DNA from: an uncultured Christensenella sp.
GTDB lineage: Bacteria > Bacillota > Clostridia > Christensenellales > UBA3700
Assembly (NCBI GenBank): GCA_949284695.1
Contig: CASDWJ010000013.1
Location: forward strand, 1 to 64,000
Direction: 5' to 3'
Length of the DNA: 64,000 nucleotides
Shown piece after piece: positions 1-9,190 of the stretch (position 1 is the first letter of the stretch; each line of letters begins with the position of its first letter). The notes under the pieces were generated by a model that saw nothing but the letters and a program-made list of their open reading frames with translations, did not search any database and was not told where the DNA came from. Both the position numbers and the translations under genes were made by a program.

Positions 1-25
1 ATAAATTGCTTCGCCGCTTTGGCTA

Positions 26-48
26 AAAACGTGCCACCGGCACGTTTT
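26..48. repeat. Short inverted repeat at left edge
   Basis: A perfect 10-bp inverted repeat (26-35 with 39-48, loop ACC) in which the arms are AAAACGTGCC and its complement. It resembles a terminator for whatever lies left of the window but has no T-run beyond the arm itself. I see no gene in 1-276 other than the hairpins listed here. Confidence 0.5.
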
Positions 49-120
49 CTTAACGCGTCGCGCCTTACAAGCCCGGTCATTTGCTACCCGCCGGAGGCTT
101 ACATTACTGCCGCAAAAAAT

Positions 121-150
121 CAGACGAGTTTTTCTCGTCTGTTTTTTTTT
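121..150 (+). terminator. Rho-independent terminator
   Basis: Stem CAGACGAG (121-128) pairs with CTCGTCTG (134-141) and is followed by an uninterrupted T-run to 150. An A-run precedes the stem, so it could work on both strands. It probably ends the transcript of a gene lying left of the window. Confidence 0.8.
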
Positions 151-193
151 GTAATTTGAAAACCACGCGAGTATCGCGTGGTTTTCAAATTAC
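151..193. repeat. Perfect 20-bp inverted repeat
   Basis: The 20 bases at 151-170 are exactly complementary to 174-193, with a 3-nt loop (GTA). It begins directly after the T-run of the preceding terminator and has no T-run of its own on either side, so it is not a standard terminator. It could be a second barrier to transcription, a protein-binding palindrome or the remains of a mobile repeat; nothing else in the sequence decides between these. Confidence 0.8.
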
Positions 194-276
194 AATAATA
201 TGTCCGCGTGGTATCTCGTACAATGGGGCATTATTGAGATAAAATGGTCGGTTTATCGGCGAGTTGAGCAGGAATT

Positions 277-903
277 TTGAGGGAGAATTTGTGTGTGCTT
301 TTCATATTATTCTGGTCTGGTATTGAAGGAGAGATCGTCATTCCGTCCACCGTTAAGATTGTAGATGCGTATGCATTCGCAGGTGTGGCAAGTCTTACCG
401 GCGTATCTTTCGGTGAAGAAGGCGCATCGCTGACCATTGGCGGCAGCGCATTCAGAGAATCAGGTCTTACGAGCGTAGTATTGACAAACAGGATTGACAG
501 CATAGGTTCGTATAGCTTCTATTCGATTCAGGTTGTAGAAGTCACGAGAACAGACGAAGTGATCGAGGGCGGAAGCTATATGTTTAACTCGAATATTGTC
601 CAGAATATCTACGTGCCCGAATCTTTGCTCGAGACTTACAAAGCCGATACGCGATGGTCAAAATTTGCGGATAATATTTCTGTGAAACCTGAAGCATAAA
701 AAAGTCGGACCATACGACCTGACGCACTCAGGTCAACGGTAAATATTTAGACTTCGATGCGGATATTAAGGCATTCGCAATAAGTTGCAACTTGTTTTGC
801 GTGCTTAACGATATAGTACTTACGGTCGGAGTCAATGGTCGACACCTATAAGGAGGCTGCAAACCGGAGCGATTATGCTGACATCATCTCTGCCAAATCT
901 TGA
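277..903 (+). pseudogene. Decayed BspA-type leucine-rich-repeat surface protein
   Basis: 277-699 reads as 140 residues beginning with a TTG codon. It has no signal peptide and no clear ribosome-binding site. It resembles the C-terminal end of BspA-like LRR_5 proteins: IPSTVKIVDAYAFAGV is a repeat unit, and IYVPESLLETYKADTRWSKF is the typical closing segment. A second, separate copy of such a closing segment (VDTYKEAANRSDYADIISAK) is readable at 838-903 in another frame, and 732-790 also reads as protein-like sequence (VNGKYLDFDADIKAFA). Two tails in different frames without an N-terminus point to a rearranged, dead gene rather than a working cell-surface adhesin. A short functional protein from 277-699 cannot be excluded. 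Confidence 0.6.
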
Positions 904-954
904 TTTCGCTTTGGTCTGCACATACCTGTTTTACCTAAAGGTAAATTGACAGGG

Positions 955-980
955 GGCGGAGCTTAGGCTCCGCCTTTTTC
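955..980 (+). terminator. Rho-independent terminator
   Basis: GGCGGAGC (955-962) pairs with GCTCCGCC (967-974), followed by TTTTT (975-979). It closes the decayed LRR region. A smaller hairpin (TTTACCT/AGGTAAA, about 929-944) lies just upstream. Confidence 0.8.
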
Positions 981-1087
981 TTGCTTTTTGGAATGTTTTG
1001 AATGAAAACGGAGAACAAACACTCTCTTTTTGCGTTGTACGGAAAGTTTTATCGGTAGATAATTTTTAGTTATTCTATCAAAAACTC

Positions 1088-1116
1088 TTGACGGGCAACT
1101 CTTTGGGGGTTATAAT
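1088..1116 (+). promoter_or_regulatory. Sigma-A promoter of the TerD-like gene
   Basis: TTGACG (1088-1093), a 17-bp spacer and a perfect TATAAT (1111-1116). Transcription should begin near 1123, exactly where the leader hairpin starts. Confidence 0.85.
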
Positions 1117-1122
1117 ATAATC

Positions 1123-1203
1123 GTAAGTACGGGAGCCGACTCTTATTTCTTTGATCATAGTAAAGTAAAAGTATTTAGATCGGCCGGTGTACTTACTTTT
1201 TTT
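1123..1203 (+). promoter_or_regulatory. Structured leader or attenuator upstream of TerD-like gene
   Basis: The first transcribed bases, GTAAGTAC (1124-1131), are complementary to GTACTTAC (1189-1196), which is followed by seven T residues (1197-1203). A second paired segment (GCCGA with TCGGC) lies inside, separated by a small internal loop. The whole looks like an RNA of about 80 nt that ends in its own terminator, 36 bp before the start codon at 1239. It could be an attenuator or a small RNA. I do not recognise a known riboswitch class. Confidence 0.5.
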
Positions 1204-1238
1204 CACCGCGTTCGCGCGCAGAGCAAAAAGGAGGGAAT

Positions 1239-3200
1239 ATGGCAATCAAAAATCTGCAGGATATGCTCATTTTGCACAGATATCTGATTCAAGGTGAAGT
1301 TCAAGAAGCCGACGCGCCGTATTATGCGGCGTATCTTGCGAAAGAATTCGGAGTCGTCGTCAATGCGCCGCTCCTTCTTTGCGAAGACAACGTACGCGCC
1401 ATTGCCGATCTGTTTTGCCATGACGTGCCCGATTCGTTTTATGCGAATCCGCAGGATACTGCGTTTTACAGCGAACAAGAACTGTACGTCGAGCAACTTA
1501 TTTCTTATATAAAAATCGAAATGTGCGGCGTGAACGCTGAGGACCCTGCTGTCTTTGCCAGGGTGCCCGTTTTCGACAAGGTTTTGCCGACGTACGGAAA
1601 AAACAATGAAAAGGTCGTGCGCACTTTCAGCATTATCGACAGAGATGCAGCCGAGAAGTATGCCAAGGGGCTTTTCGACGGTTATTGCGCTTACACCCGT
1701 CCGTGGTCGATGTCCGACTACGGCGAAATAACGTATTTTGTCGACAACGGATATTATACCGGTCAGAAAATCGCCTGCAAGGACAACATCATATTTCTTT
1801 TGAAGATGTACGGCAGTGAAGAGTTTGCAAAAATGCTCGACTATAAAGACGTCGTGAAAATGAGTGTATCTTTGCTTGGAGAAAAACATGAGTTGGTCAT
1901 CGACAGGAAGGCTTGCGCGCTGCTTTCGCTCGCCGTAAAAAACGCCCGTCCCTGCGTGCTGAGCAAGAAACAGTCGAAGTATTTCAATAAGCTGATAAAA
2001 AAGACGGGCGCGGACGTTCCGCCGACAAACAATTCGGACAGTCCTTATGCGATAGCGAAAAAATTTATCGCCGACGGAGACGTTATCGGCGCCGCAAAAT
2101 TTCTCGCCAGCAATGGCGCGCTCTTTCTCCGCAATCTGTTCTGGTTGCTTTCCCGCGCAAAAACGGACGAGGAAGTGGACGAAATACTCGCTTTGCTCGA
2201 AATAAACAAACCGATCGTCGGAATGCAGATCATTTATATGTTGTCGGGGTATACCGATGAGTGCAGACGTTTCGTTTTCTATAAAAACGGAACAAAAATC
2301 ATGCACGAGGAAAGCAAAGAAGAAAGCGAGAAACGCCGCTCGCGCGTGGAGCTGTCCGTGCGTAAAAAAGTAGAAGCCGCGGTGGTCTCCGGAATAAAGA
2401 AATATTACGCCTCTCGTCCGTCGATAGGCAGGATATATATCGCAGACGTCTTCAGAAAGGTCGGAGTACCGATCAATACAGCCACATGCGGAAAGGGTCT
2501 CGACGTCTTGCCGACGGGCAGCCGTCTGCCGATAAAGGGCGATTATCTGCGCGCTTTCTGCTACTGGGAAAAAACGTACGATATGGATCTCTCCGCTGTC
2601 TTCTACGACGGAGAATCGAAAACGAATACCTTGTACTGGGGCACATACGACTTTAAGCCGTTCGGCGATTCTGCATTGACTTCGGGTGACGCAAGAGGTA
2701 AAGACGGCGCTGAGTACGTCGATTTCAAAATCAAAGAGCTCCTCGAAAAGGGGTGGAAGTACGGAGTAGTTTTTGTCAACTCGTTCGGAGGTCTGTTCAA
2801 TGACGGCGAGGTGTACTGCGGTTATCAGGATAAAGACGACCTGAAAACAAAGGCATGGGCGCCCGACAATATAGCAATGAAAATAAGCGTCAAGGGCGAT
2901 AGCAGACAGTTTGCCGCATTCGCTCTCGACCTGCAGCGCAGAGAAGTGATAGTCCTCAATACGTTGATCGGAAATGGCAACCAAGTCGTTGACAACAACA
3001 GCGTTTACGCGTTCAAGCCGTATCTCAACCCCGACGTGCTCGATACGTTCAGTATGCACACGTTGCTCTCGCTCTGCGGAGAAATCGTTGACGACCCTGC
3101 CGATGCAGAAACCGTTTTCGATCCCGATTACGTCGGCAAAGACGGGCAGAAGGTTATACGTCCGTGGGACGTTCAGTTGCTCGTGCCCTACATAATGTAA
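1239..3200 (+). CDS. Large protein with C-terminal TerD-like domain
   Basis: This 653-residue protein has a strong ribosome-binding site (AAAGGAGGGAAT) before ATG. The N-terminal two thirds are not recognised and look soluble and mostly helical, with a basic, charged stretch around residues 345-380 (EESKEESEKRRSRVELSVRK). Residues about 425-600 resemble the TerD fold: DMDLSAVFYDG matches the Asp-rich calcium-binding strand, then SGDARGKDGAEYVDF, then a hydrophobic strand (YGVVFVNSFGG) and FAAFALDLQRREVIVLN. TerD-family proteins bind calcium and are linked to stress or tellurite and phage resistance, but the role here is unknown. The gene stands alone, with its own promoter and a leader that may attenuate it. 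A hairpin with arms at 3247-3254 and 3272-3279 follows, without a T-run. Confidence 0.7.
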   Translation: MAIKNLQDMLILHRYLIQGEVQEADAPYYAAYLAKEFGVVVNAPLLLCEDNVRAIADLFCHDVPDSFYANPQDTAFYSEQELYVEQLISYIKIEMCGVNAEDPAVFARVPVFDKVLPTYGKNNEKVVRTFSIIDRDAAEKYAKGLFDGYCAYTRPWSMSDYGEITYFVDNGYYTGQKIACKDNIIFLLKMYGSEEFAKMLDYKDVVKMSVSLLGEKHELVIDRKACALLSLAVKNARPCVLSKKQSKYFNKLIKKTGADVPPTNNSDSPYAIAKKFIADGDVIGAAKFLASNGALFLRNLFWLLSRAKTDEEVDEILALLEINKPIVGMQIIYMLSGYTDECRRFVFYKNGTKIMHEESKEESEKRRSRVELSVRKKVEAAVVSGIKKYYASRPSIGRIYIADVFRKVGVPINTATCGKGLDVLPTGSRLPIKGDYLRAFCYWEKTYDMDLSAVFYDGESKTNTLYWGTYDFKPFGDSALTSGDARGKDGAEYVDFKIKELLEKGWKYGVVFVNSFGGLFNDGEVYCGYQDKDDLKTKAWAPDNIAMKISVKGDSRQFAAFALDLQRREVIVLNTLIGNGNQVVDNNSVYAFKPYLNPDVLDTFSMHTLLSLCGEIVDDPADAETVFDPDYVGKDGQKVIRPWDVQLLVPYIM

Positions 3201-3441
3201 GTCGGCGTTTTTGAGAAAAACTCCGATCATTACTGCAAAAACATCCCAACGGCTTGCGTTTAAACTACGCGAGCCGTTGTCCTGACAATAAAGTCGCGCG
3301 TTATATTGACAATATGCAAGAAGGTTTTGTTGTTTTTAGTTAAAATCGAAGCTCTTTAAGTATAATTTTTATAAATTCGGCAAAAATTATTATCTATTTT
3401 TAGGAAAACGGAAAAAAAGTTCGTATTTATCTAATAGAAGC

Positions 3442-5190
3442 ATGAAAGAACAGTCGTTCAACGAGTGGCTTGAAGCCCTCAAGGCAAAAATAAATATCGT
3501 GGACGTCGTCAGCGGTTACGTTACGCTGTCGAGCAAAGGCGGCAGGTATTGGGCTTGCTGTCCTTTTCATCACGAAAAAACGCCCTCTTTTACGGTAGAC
3601 GAACAGAGAGGGTCTTATTATTGCTTCGGCTGTCACGTGGGCGGCGACGCTATAAAGTTCGTGATGGATATAGAAAACATCGACTTTATGAGCGCAATCA
3701 GGCTTCTTGCTCAGAAATTCGGCATGCCGATGCCCGAGTTCAAGTCGAAAAAGCAGGGCGAGAGCATTGCCAAAAAGAAGGAAAGACTTTATCAGATGAT
3801 GCGCGAAGCGGCGCTCTTTTATCACTCTTGTCTGAAAGCCGAAGGCGGCAAAGTCGCCCGCGACTATCTTGAAAGACGCGGCATTTCATGGAGCACGGCA
3901 AAGACGTTCGGCATGGGGTATTCACCGGATCCGCGCTCCCTCCCTGCGCATCTGAAATCGCTCGGATACAACGAACTGGAGATGATCGAGGCGGGCGCCT
4001 GCGGTCAGAAAGACGGCAAAGTGTTCGACGTTATGGCGGGCAGACTCATAGTGCCCATCATCGACGGATTGAAGCGCGTCATAGCCTTCGGCGGCAGAGT
4101 GCTGACGAGTGAAAAACAGATGAAATACCGCAACACCAACGATACAATTCTGTTCAACAAAAAGTGCGAGGTGTTCGGTCAGAATATGCTGAGGCAACTC
4201 AAGCTGAAGCAAACCGTCACCAGCGTGATAATGGTCGAAGGATATATGGACGTTATCTCTCTGTATCAGGCGGGAGTATACAACGTGGTCGCTTCTATGG
4301 GCACCGCGCTCAACGTAAAACAGGCTGAGATCGTCAAACGCTTCTGCGGCACGGTGTACGTATGCTACGACGGCGACACGGCGGGACAAGCCGCCACGCT
4401 GAGAAGCCTCGATATATTTTACGGCGCGGGACTCAACGTGAAGGTCGTCTCGCTTCCCGACAACCTCGACCCGGACGAGTACGTCAGGAAGTACGGGTCG
4501 GAAAGTTTTTCACAGCAGCTTGCCAAGGCGCTCCCGCTTTTTGAATACAAACTGCGCGTTCTCGCCAAGGGATACGACATGAAAGTTGCAGAAGAACAAG
4601 GAAAATACGTGGTCGAAGCCGTAAATATATTAAAGACCCTGCCCACGCCCGCACAGACGGACGCGTATATACCGTTGGTCTCTAAGATAAGCGGTCTGAG
4701 CACGGATACAGTCAGACGTCAGCTTATGCAGGGATCGGTATTTGCTGAGGACGGCACTCCGAAATTGCTGACACAGCCGCAAAAACGTAAAGACGGCAAA
4801 TACTATAAAGCGATGCGTTACGTGCTCTACGTTCTGTTCGGAGGAGTGGAAGGACTGACTTTTGACAGGGATCTTTCGCTGTATATCGACGACGAGGAGC
4901 ACAAAAAGCTGTACGATTATTATCGTAGCAATACAGGCGGAGAGGTTTCGCTCGACGACCTCACGTCGCTCGAAAAGGAGATACCCGAGGCGGGAGAAGT
5001 GCTCGCCGAAGGCAGAAAGGTCAACGACGTAGCCGCAAAAAGCTATTTCGACGGGTGCGTCGTTACGCTTGAAAACGAATTTATAAAAAAACAACGCAAA
5101 ATGTTGCTCAAGGCTTATTCCGAGAGCGATTCAGAAGAAGAAAAATCACGTCTGCTCGCACAGATAAGTGCGATCCAAAAGAAAAAATAA
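3442..5190 (+). CDS. dnaG: DNA primase DnaG
   Basis: This gene encodes the 582-residue primase that makes RNA primers at the replication fork with DnaB helicase. A CHC2 zinc finger lies at about residues 38-66 ([12 protein letters not shown] and [11 protein letters not shown]). The catalytic TOPRIM core follows at about 260-320, with VEGYMDV carrying the glutamate and CYDGDTAG the aspartates. The C-terminal helicase-binding part is short and charged. Length is normal for Clostridia. No clear ribosome-binding site precedes the ATG, and upstream ATGs are absent. The 240 bp before it are AT-rich, with no promoter I would assert. It is followed by rpoD after 13 bp, the usual Clostridia/Bacilli order. 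Confidence 0.97.
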   Translation: MKEQSFNEWLEALKAKINIVDVVSGYVTLSSKGGRYWACCPFHHEKTPSFTVDEQRGSYYCFGCHVGGDAIKFVMDIENIDFMSAIRLLAQKFGMPMPEFKSKKQGESIAKKKERLYQMMREAALFYHSCLKAEGGKVARDYLERRGISWSTAKTFGMGYSPDPRSLPAHLKSLGYNELEMIEAGACGQKDGKVFDVMAGRLIVPIIDGLKRVIAFGGRVLTSEKQMKYRNTNDTILFNKKCEVFGQNMLRQLKLKQTVTSVIMVEGYMDVISLYQAGVYNVVASMGTALNVKQAEIVKRFCGTVYVCYDGDTAGQAATLRSLDIFYGAGLNVKVVSLPDNLDPDEYVRKYGSESFSQQLAKALPLFEYKLRVLAKGYDMKVAEEQGKYVVEAVNILKTLPTPAQTDAYIPLVSKISGLSTDTVRRQLMQGSVFAEDGTPKLLTQPQKRKDGKYYKAMRYVLYVLFGGVEGLTFDRDLSLYIDDEEHKKLYDYYRSNTGGEVSLDDLTSLEKEIPEAGEVLAEGRKVNDVAAKSYFDGCVVTLENEFIKKQRKMLLKAYSESDSEEEKSRLLAQISAIQKKK

Positions 5191-5203
5191 AGTCGGAGGG
5201 AAT

Positions 5204-6283
5204 ATGGAAAACGAAAAGAAAGACGGCGAAAAAAGAACTGCGAGAGAGGAAAAAATAGCGCAGGAAGTCGCGAAGCTGGTTGCTTCTGCCAAAGACGGCA
5301 AGCTCAACGAGGACGAGATCAACGAAAAACTCGCGCGCTTCGACCTCGACGTGCAGGAGATCGAGAGCGTATTTACGCAGATCGAGTCCAAGGGCATTAC
5401 CATCGAGGCGACTACGCTTGAAGAGAAGATGACGCTCGACGTGCTCGAGGGTACGACAGACGACTCTGTCAAAATGTATCTCAAGGACATCGGACAAGTT
5501 CCGCTTCTGTCGTCGGAGGAGGAGATCGTCCTCGCCGAAAGAATGGCAAAAGGAGATCAGGCGGCAAAAGACAGACTCAGTGAAGCCAACCTGAGACTGG
5601 TCGTATCTATCGCCAAGAGATACGTGGGCAGAGGCATGCAATTCCTCGACCTCATACAGGAGGGCAACCTCGGTCTGATGAAGGCGGTCGAAAAGTTCGA
5701 TTACAAGAAGGGCTTCAAGTTCTCCACCTACGCTACCTGGTGGATCAGACAGTCCATTACCCGCGCGATCGCAGATCAGGCGAGGACGATAAGAATACCC
5801 GTTCACATGGTCGAGACGATCAACAAGACGGGCAGGGTGACTCGTCAGCTCATGCAGACTCTCGGCAGAGAACCGACGCCCGCAGAGATCGCAAAAGAGA
5901 TGAATATCCCCGAAGAAAAAGTCATCGAGATCCAGAAGATAGCTCAGGACCCCGTTTCGCTCGAGACCCCTATCGGCGAAGAGGAGGACAGCCACCTCGG
6001 AGATTTCATAGAAGACAACACCGCCGCGTCTCCTGCCGAGAAAGCGGAAGCGAGGATGCTCAGAGAGCAACTTTTGCAGGTGCTCGACACTCTGACCCCC
6101 AGAGAAAACGAAGTGCTTCTGATGAGATACGGTCTGAGAGACGGCAGACCCAAGACTCTCGAAGAAGTGGGCAAAGAGTTCAACGTCACTCGTGAAAGAA
6201 TAAGACAGATCGAGGCGAAGGCGCTCAGAAAACTGCGTCATCCTAACCGCACGAAAAAGCTGAAAGACTATATCGGAAAGTAA
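5204..6283 (+). CDS. rpoD: Primary sigma factor RpoD (SigA)
   Basis: This is the housekeeping sigma factor, 359 residues, which directs RNA polymerase to promoters of the TTGACA-17-TATAAT type seen throughout the window. Region 1.2 starts near [15 protein letters not shown]. Region 2 contains [17 protein letters not shown] and [17 protein letters not shown]. Region 4 contains [14 protein letters not shown] and the helix-turn-helix [20 protein letters not shown]. Region 1.1 is short and acidic. The start at 5204 follows GGAGGGAAT; an in-frame upstream extension from 5168 overlaps dnaG and is unlikely. It is co-transcribed with dnaG. Confidence 0.97.
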   Translation: MENEKKDGEKRTAREEKIAQEVAKLVASAKDGKLNEDEINEKLARFDLDVQEIESVFTQIESKGITIEATTLEEKMTLDVLEGTTDDSVKMYLKDIGQVPLLSSEEEIVLAERMAKGDQAAKDRLSEANLRLVVSIAKRYVGRGMQFLDLIQEGNLGLMKAVEKFDYKKGFKFSTYATWWIRQSITRAIADQARTIRIPVHMVETINKTGRVTRQLMQTLGREPTPAEIAKEMNIPEEKVIEIQKIAQDPVSLETPIGEEEDSHLGDFIEDNTAASPAEKAEARMLREQLLQVLDTLTPRENEVLLMRYGLRDGRPKTLEEVGKEFNVTRERIRQIEAKALRKLRHPNRTKKLKDYIGK

Positions 6284-6319
6284 GGCAAAAAGGCTTTAAC
6301 CTACACGGGCAGGAAAAAT

Positions 6320-7090
6320 ATGACGGTAAAAGAGATATTGAAAATACTTGACGGATTCGCTCCGTTGCAGCTTCAGATGAGCTTTGACAACAGCGGTTTC
6401 TGCATAGGAGACGAGGATCTCGAAGTGACGGGCGTAATGCTTTGCACCGACGTCACGCCGCGCGTTGTTGACGAGGCTTGTGCAAAAGGGTGCAATCTTA
6501 TCGTCAGTCATCACCCCGTGATCTTTTCCGGGATAATGACGCTTTGCAGCGCAAAAGACAGGATGAGATATGCCGTTGTGTCTGAAATGATAAAACGCGG
6601 CATAGCGCAAATATCCATGCACACCAACGTAGATATCTGCAAGGGCGGCACCAACGACACGGTCGCGGAGCTTCTCGGCGTCCGTTGTGAGCAGGGAGAG
6701 GGCGAGCCTCTCAGGATCGGCACTCTCGACAGAGAGCGCCCGCTCGCGGAATTTGCTTCTCTCGTCGCGGACAGGCTTGCAGACGAGACCGTCAGATACG
6801 TCGGAGATCCGTCCAGAAAGATACGCCGGGTCGCCGTCAGCACGGGAGCGGGCGGCAGAGACAGCGAGCTGATCTACCGTTTGCAGGACGAGGGTGTCGA
6901 CGCGCTCGTCACCGCAGAGGTCAGGCACAACGTGGCGCTCGAAGCCGACTATTCGGGCGTCGCTATCGTCGAGACTACCCATTACTCGAGCGAGAGATGT
7001 ATCGTGGATATCATCGCGGGAGTGCTCGGAAAACACAATATAGACTATCAAAAGAGCGAGACGGAAGGCAACCCCTACCGCAGGGCTTGA
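6320..7090 (+). CDS. Nif3-like dinuclear metal centre protein (DUF34)
   Basis: This 256-residue protein belongs to the Nif3/YqfO (DUF34) family; some members have been proposed to act as GTP cyclohydrolase 1 type 2, but the true role is unsettled. Metal ligands are visible in NLIVSHHPVIF (residues about 63-73), in SMHTNVDIC, and near the C-terminus in IVETTHYSSE. The family's optional PII-like insert is missing, giving the short form. It lies 36 bp after rpoD, and this rpoD-nif3-zinc ribbon order is common in Firmicutes, so it is probably in the dnaG operon. AGGA precedes the ATG. Confidence 0.9.
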   Translation: MTVKEILKILDGFAPLQLQMSFDNSGFCIGDEDLEVTGVMLCTDVTPRVVDEACAKGCNLIVSHHPVIFSGIMTLCSAKDRMRYAVVSEMIKRGIAQISMHTNVDICKGGTNDTVAELLGVRCEQGEGEPLRIGTLDRERPLAEFASLVADRLADETVRYVGDPSRKIRRVAVSTGAGGRDSELIYRLQDEGVDALVTAEVRHNVALEADYSGVAIVETTHYSSERCIVDIIAGVLGKHNIDYQKSETEGNPYRRA

Positions 7091-7100
7091 AGGAGAAATT

Positions 7101-7808
7101 ATGAATATAGAAGGTATGCTCAAATACCAGAACCTGGACAGGGAGATCAACAAACTCAACGAGGAGTTCAAGACTCACGAAGCGACCAGACAGTACAACA
7201 AGTACATGAAGCTGTACAAGCAGACTATCGAGGAAGGCAAGCGCATGAGCGGCGCGATCGGCGAACATTTCGTCAATATCGACAGGCTGACGAAACAGTA
7301 CGAAAAATTGCTCGCCGATATCGACGAATATTACAAGGGCGTAGACGAGATCACGGACGTGAAGCAGGCGGATTACTACGAGAAACAGCTTCTCAAGCTC
7401 GACGCGGCGCTCGAATCGATCGAAAAAGAACTTGACAACGTGCGCAAAGAGCTTGCAAAACTCGACGCGGACGCAAAGACTTTCTTCTCCAACGTCAGCA
7501 CGTACTATCAGGCGGTCAAGAAGTTCACTCCCGAAATGGACAAGGTCAAACTCAGCATTCAGTCCAAGGCAAAAGAGGTTATGCTCGCTCAGAAAGAACT
7601 TGAAAAGACCGTAGAGCCCGAACTCGTGGAAAAATACAAGAAAGCGAAGGAAAACGCGAAGTTCCCGCCGCTTGTGCCTTTCGACGAGGCGACCAATTCG
7701 TGTATGGGTTGCTGTCTCGAACTGTCCAAGGACATCGCCGCAAAACTCAGACAGGACGGAGGACTCGAATTCTGTCCCAACTGCAACAGGCTGGTTTATA
7801 AACAATAA
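7101..7808 (+). CDS. Coiled-coil protein with C4 zinc ribbon
   Basis: This 235-residue protein starts with a long, highly charged coiled-coil (residues about 5-175, heptads such as LNEEFKTHEATRQY and AALESIEKELDNVRKEL). It ends in a zinc ribbon with four cysteines in two pairs, CMGC at about 201-204 and CPNC at about 226-229. This layout matches the zf-RING_7 family that commonly follows nif3-like genes. The family may bind nucleic acid, but the molecular role is not established. Ten bases separate it from the Nif3-like gene, with GAAGGAGAAATT as ribosome-binding site. Confidence 0.85.
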   Translation: MNIEGMLKYQNLDREINKLNEEFKTHEATRQYNKYMKLYKQTIEEGKRMSGAIGEHFVNIDRLTKQYEKLLADIDEYYKGVDEITDVKQADYYEKQLLKLDAALESIEKELDNVRKELAKLDADAKTFFSNVSTYYQAVKKFTPEMDKVKLSIQSKAKEVMLAQKELEKTVEPELVEKYKKAKENAKFPPLVPFDEATNSCMGCCLELSKDIAAKLRQDGGLEFCPNCNRLVYKQ

Positions 7809-7810
7809 AA

Positions 7811-8335
7811 ATGAACAAAAAGGGTTTGAGATCGGCTTTTATAGCATATGCGGTCGCGGCGATACTTATCGTCGCCCCGATCGTGGTCATGACGGTATGG
7901 AGCGACAATGCGGGCATACAGGGCGCGAAGGCGTCGCTTTACATAGCAGTTTTCGCGGGAGCGCTCGTCGCGCTGTTCGCCACGTCGTATCTGATACGTT
8001 ATGCCGTATACGTCACGACTCTCAGGAAGGGCAGAAAGGTCGTCGCGAGGTATTTGACAAGTGAGATGAAGTCGTCCAATTCGACGAAGAATTTTTATGC
8101 CGTGACGTATTCTTACGATGACGACGGCAAAACGGTCACCGTCACAACGGGCATAAATTACAGCTGGGATCAGGCGCTCGCGCTTAAGTTCGCAGAGCAG
8201 TTCGAGATCACCGTCTACAAAAAGCACAGCTACGTGACTGCCGACGTCGACGAGCTCGTCGAGCAGCACAAACCCGACATCGACGCGTTCAAGCGCGCTT
8301 ATGCCGAGGCGTACAACAAATATCATTCACAATAA
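7811..8335 (+). CDS. Small membrane protein of unknown function
   Basis: This 174-residue protein has two predicted transmembrane helices (about residues 8-28, AFIAYAVAAILIVAPIVVM, and 38-58, LYIAVFAGALVALFATSYLI). A cytoplasmic or extracellular C-terminal domain of about 115 residues follows, with beta-strand character (YAVTYSYDDDGKTVTVTTG). It resembles DUF3592-like membrane proteins in layout only. It starts 2 bp after the zinc-ribbon gene and ends the dnaG-rpoD operon just before a terminator. Confidence 0.75.
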   Translation: MNKKGLRSAFIAYAVAAILIVAPIVVMTVWSDNAGIQGAKASLYIAVFAGALVALFATSYLIRYAVYVTTLRKGRKVVARYLTSEMKSSNSTKNFYAVTYSYDDDGKTVTVTTGINYSWDQALALKFAEQFEITVYKKHSYVTADVDELVEQHKPDIDAFKRAYAEAYNKYHSQ

Positions 8336-8350
8336 ACCGGCAGAAGAATA

Positions 8351-8384
8351 AAAAACACGGGCGTTGACGCGCCCGTGTTTTTTT
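8351..8384. terminator. Bidirectional terminator
   Basis: CACGGGCG (8356-8363) pairs with CGCCCGTG (8370-8377), flanked by A5 on the left and T7 on the right. It therefore serves both the rpoD operon on the plus strand and the dap operon on the minus strand. Confidence 0.9.
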
Positions 8385-8422
8385 GTAGTTTATTTATCCC
8401 GAATTAACGGGAAAGAGGATTG

Positions 8423-9181
8423 TCAGAGGGAAGCGACGAGGTCGGGCATTGAGTAAAGTCCCGGCTTTTGCCTGGCGACGAACGCCGCGGCGCGGATGGC
8501 GCCCTGAGCGAATACCGCCTTGCTGTGCGCTTCGTGGGTCAGAGTGACGACTTCGTCTTCGCCGAAGAAATGCACTTCGTGCTTGCCGACGATCGTGCCG
8601 CCTCTTACAGCGTGCACGCCGATTTCGTCCTTCTTGCGCTTGGTGTCGTTGCCGTGTCTGCCGAATGTCAGATACGAGCCTTCCTTTTCTTCTTTTATCG
8701 CGTTTGCAAGCGTCAGCGCGGTGCCGGAAGGGGAGTCGACTTTCTTGTTGTGGTGAGTCTCTACGATCTCTACGTCGAACCCCGCGCCGAGTATCGCCGC
8801 CGCTTTTTTGCAGAGGTGTACGAGCAGGTTGACTCCGAGCGACATATTGCTCGCGCGGAAGACGGGAACTATGGTTGCCGCAGTCTTTACGGCTTCTTCC
8901 TGTTCTTTGGAGTAACCCGTCGTGGCGAGTACGAGCGCGACGTTGTTTACGGTCGCGTAGGAGAGAAGTCCTTCGAGAGCTTCCGGTCTCGAGAAGTCGA
9001 CGATCACGTCTGTCTCAACGTCTATATCCTGGGGTTTGTCGAACACGGGCACGGAAAATTTACACTTGTCCGCATACGCGTCGATACCTGCGACGCAAGT
9101 CACGTCGTCGAACGCGGAGAGCGTTTCGAGCACTTTCATTCCCATTTTTCCGCCTATGCCGCAAACTGTGATTCTTGTCAT
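8423..9181 (-). CDS. dapB: 4-hydroxy-tetrahydrodipicolinate reductase DapB
   Basis: This 252-residue enzyme reduces the DapA product with NAD(P)H in lysine and diaminopimelate biosynthesis. The N-terminus holds the nucleotide-binding loop GIGGKMGMKVL. The catalytic signature ETHHNKKVDSPSGTAL carries the His-His pair and Lys of the active site. The ATG at 9181 has a good GAGGAG site before it. It is the last gene of the lysine-riboswitch operon, 9 bp after dapA. Diaminopimelate is also needed for peptidoglycan. Confidence 0.96.
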   Translation of the reverse strand: MTRITVCGIGGKMGMKVLETLSAFDDVTCVAGIDAYADKCKFSVPVFDKPQDIDVETDVIVDFSRPEALEGLLSYATVNNVALVLATTGYSKEQEEAVKTAATIVPVFRASNMSLGVNLLVHLCKKAAAILGAGFDVEIVETHHNKKVDSPSGTALTLANAIKEEKEGSYLTFGRHGNDTKRKKDEIGVHAVRGGTIVGKHEVHFFGEDEVVTLTHEAHSKAVFAQGAIRAAAFVARQKPGLYSMPDLVASL

Positions 9182-9190
9182 AAGATCTCC

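Noticed and set aside
1203..3230. Long minus-strand frame opposite the TerD-like gene
   Set aside because: It mirrors codon structure of the plus gene, lacks a ribosome-binding site and has no recognisable domain; the plus frame has both promoter and TerD-like motifs.
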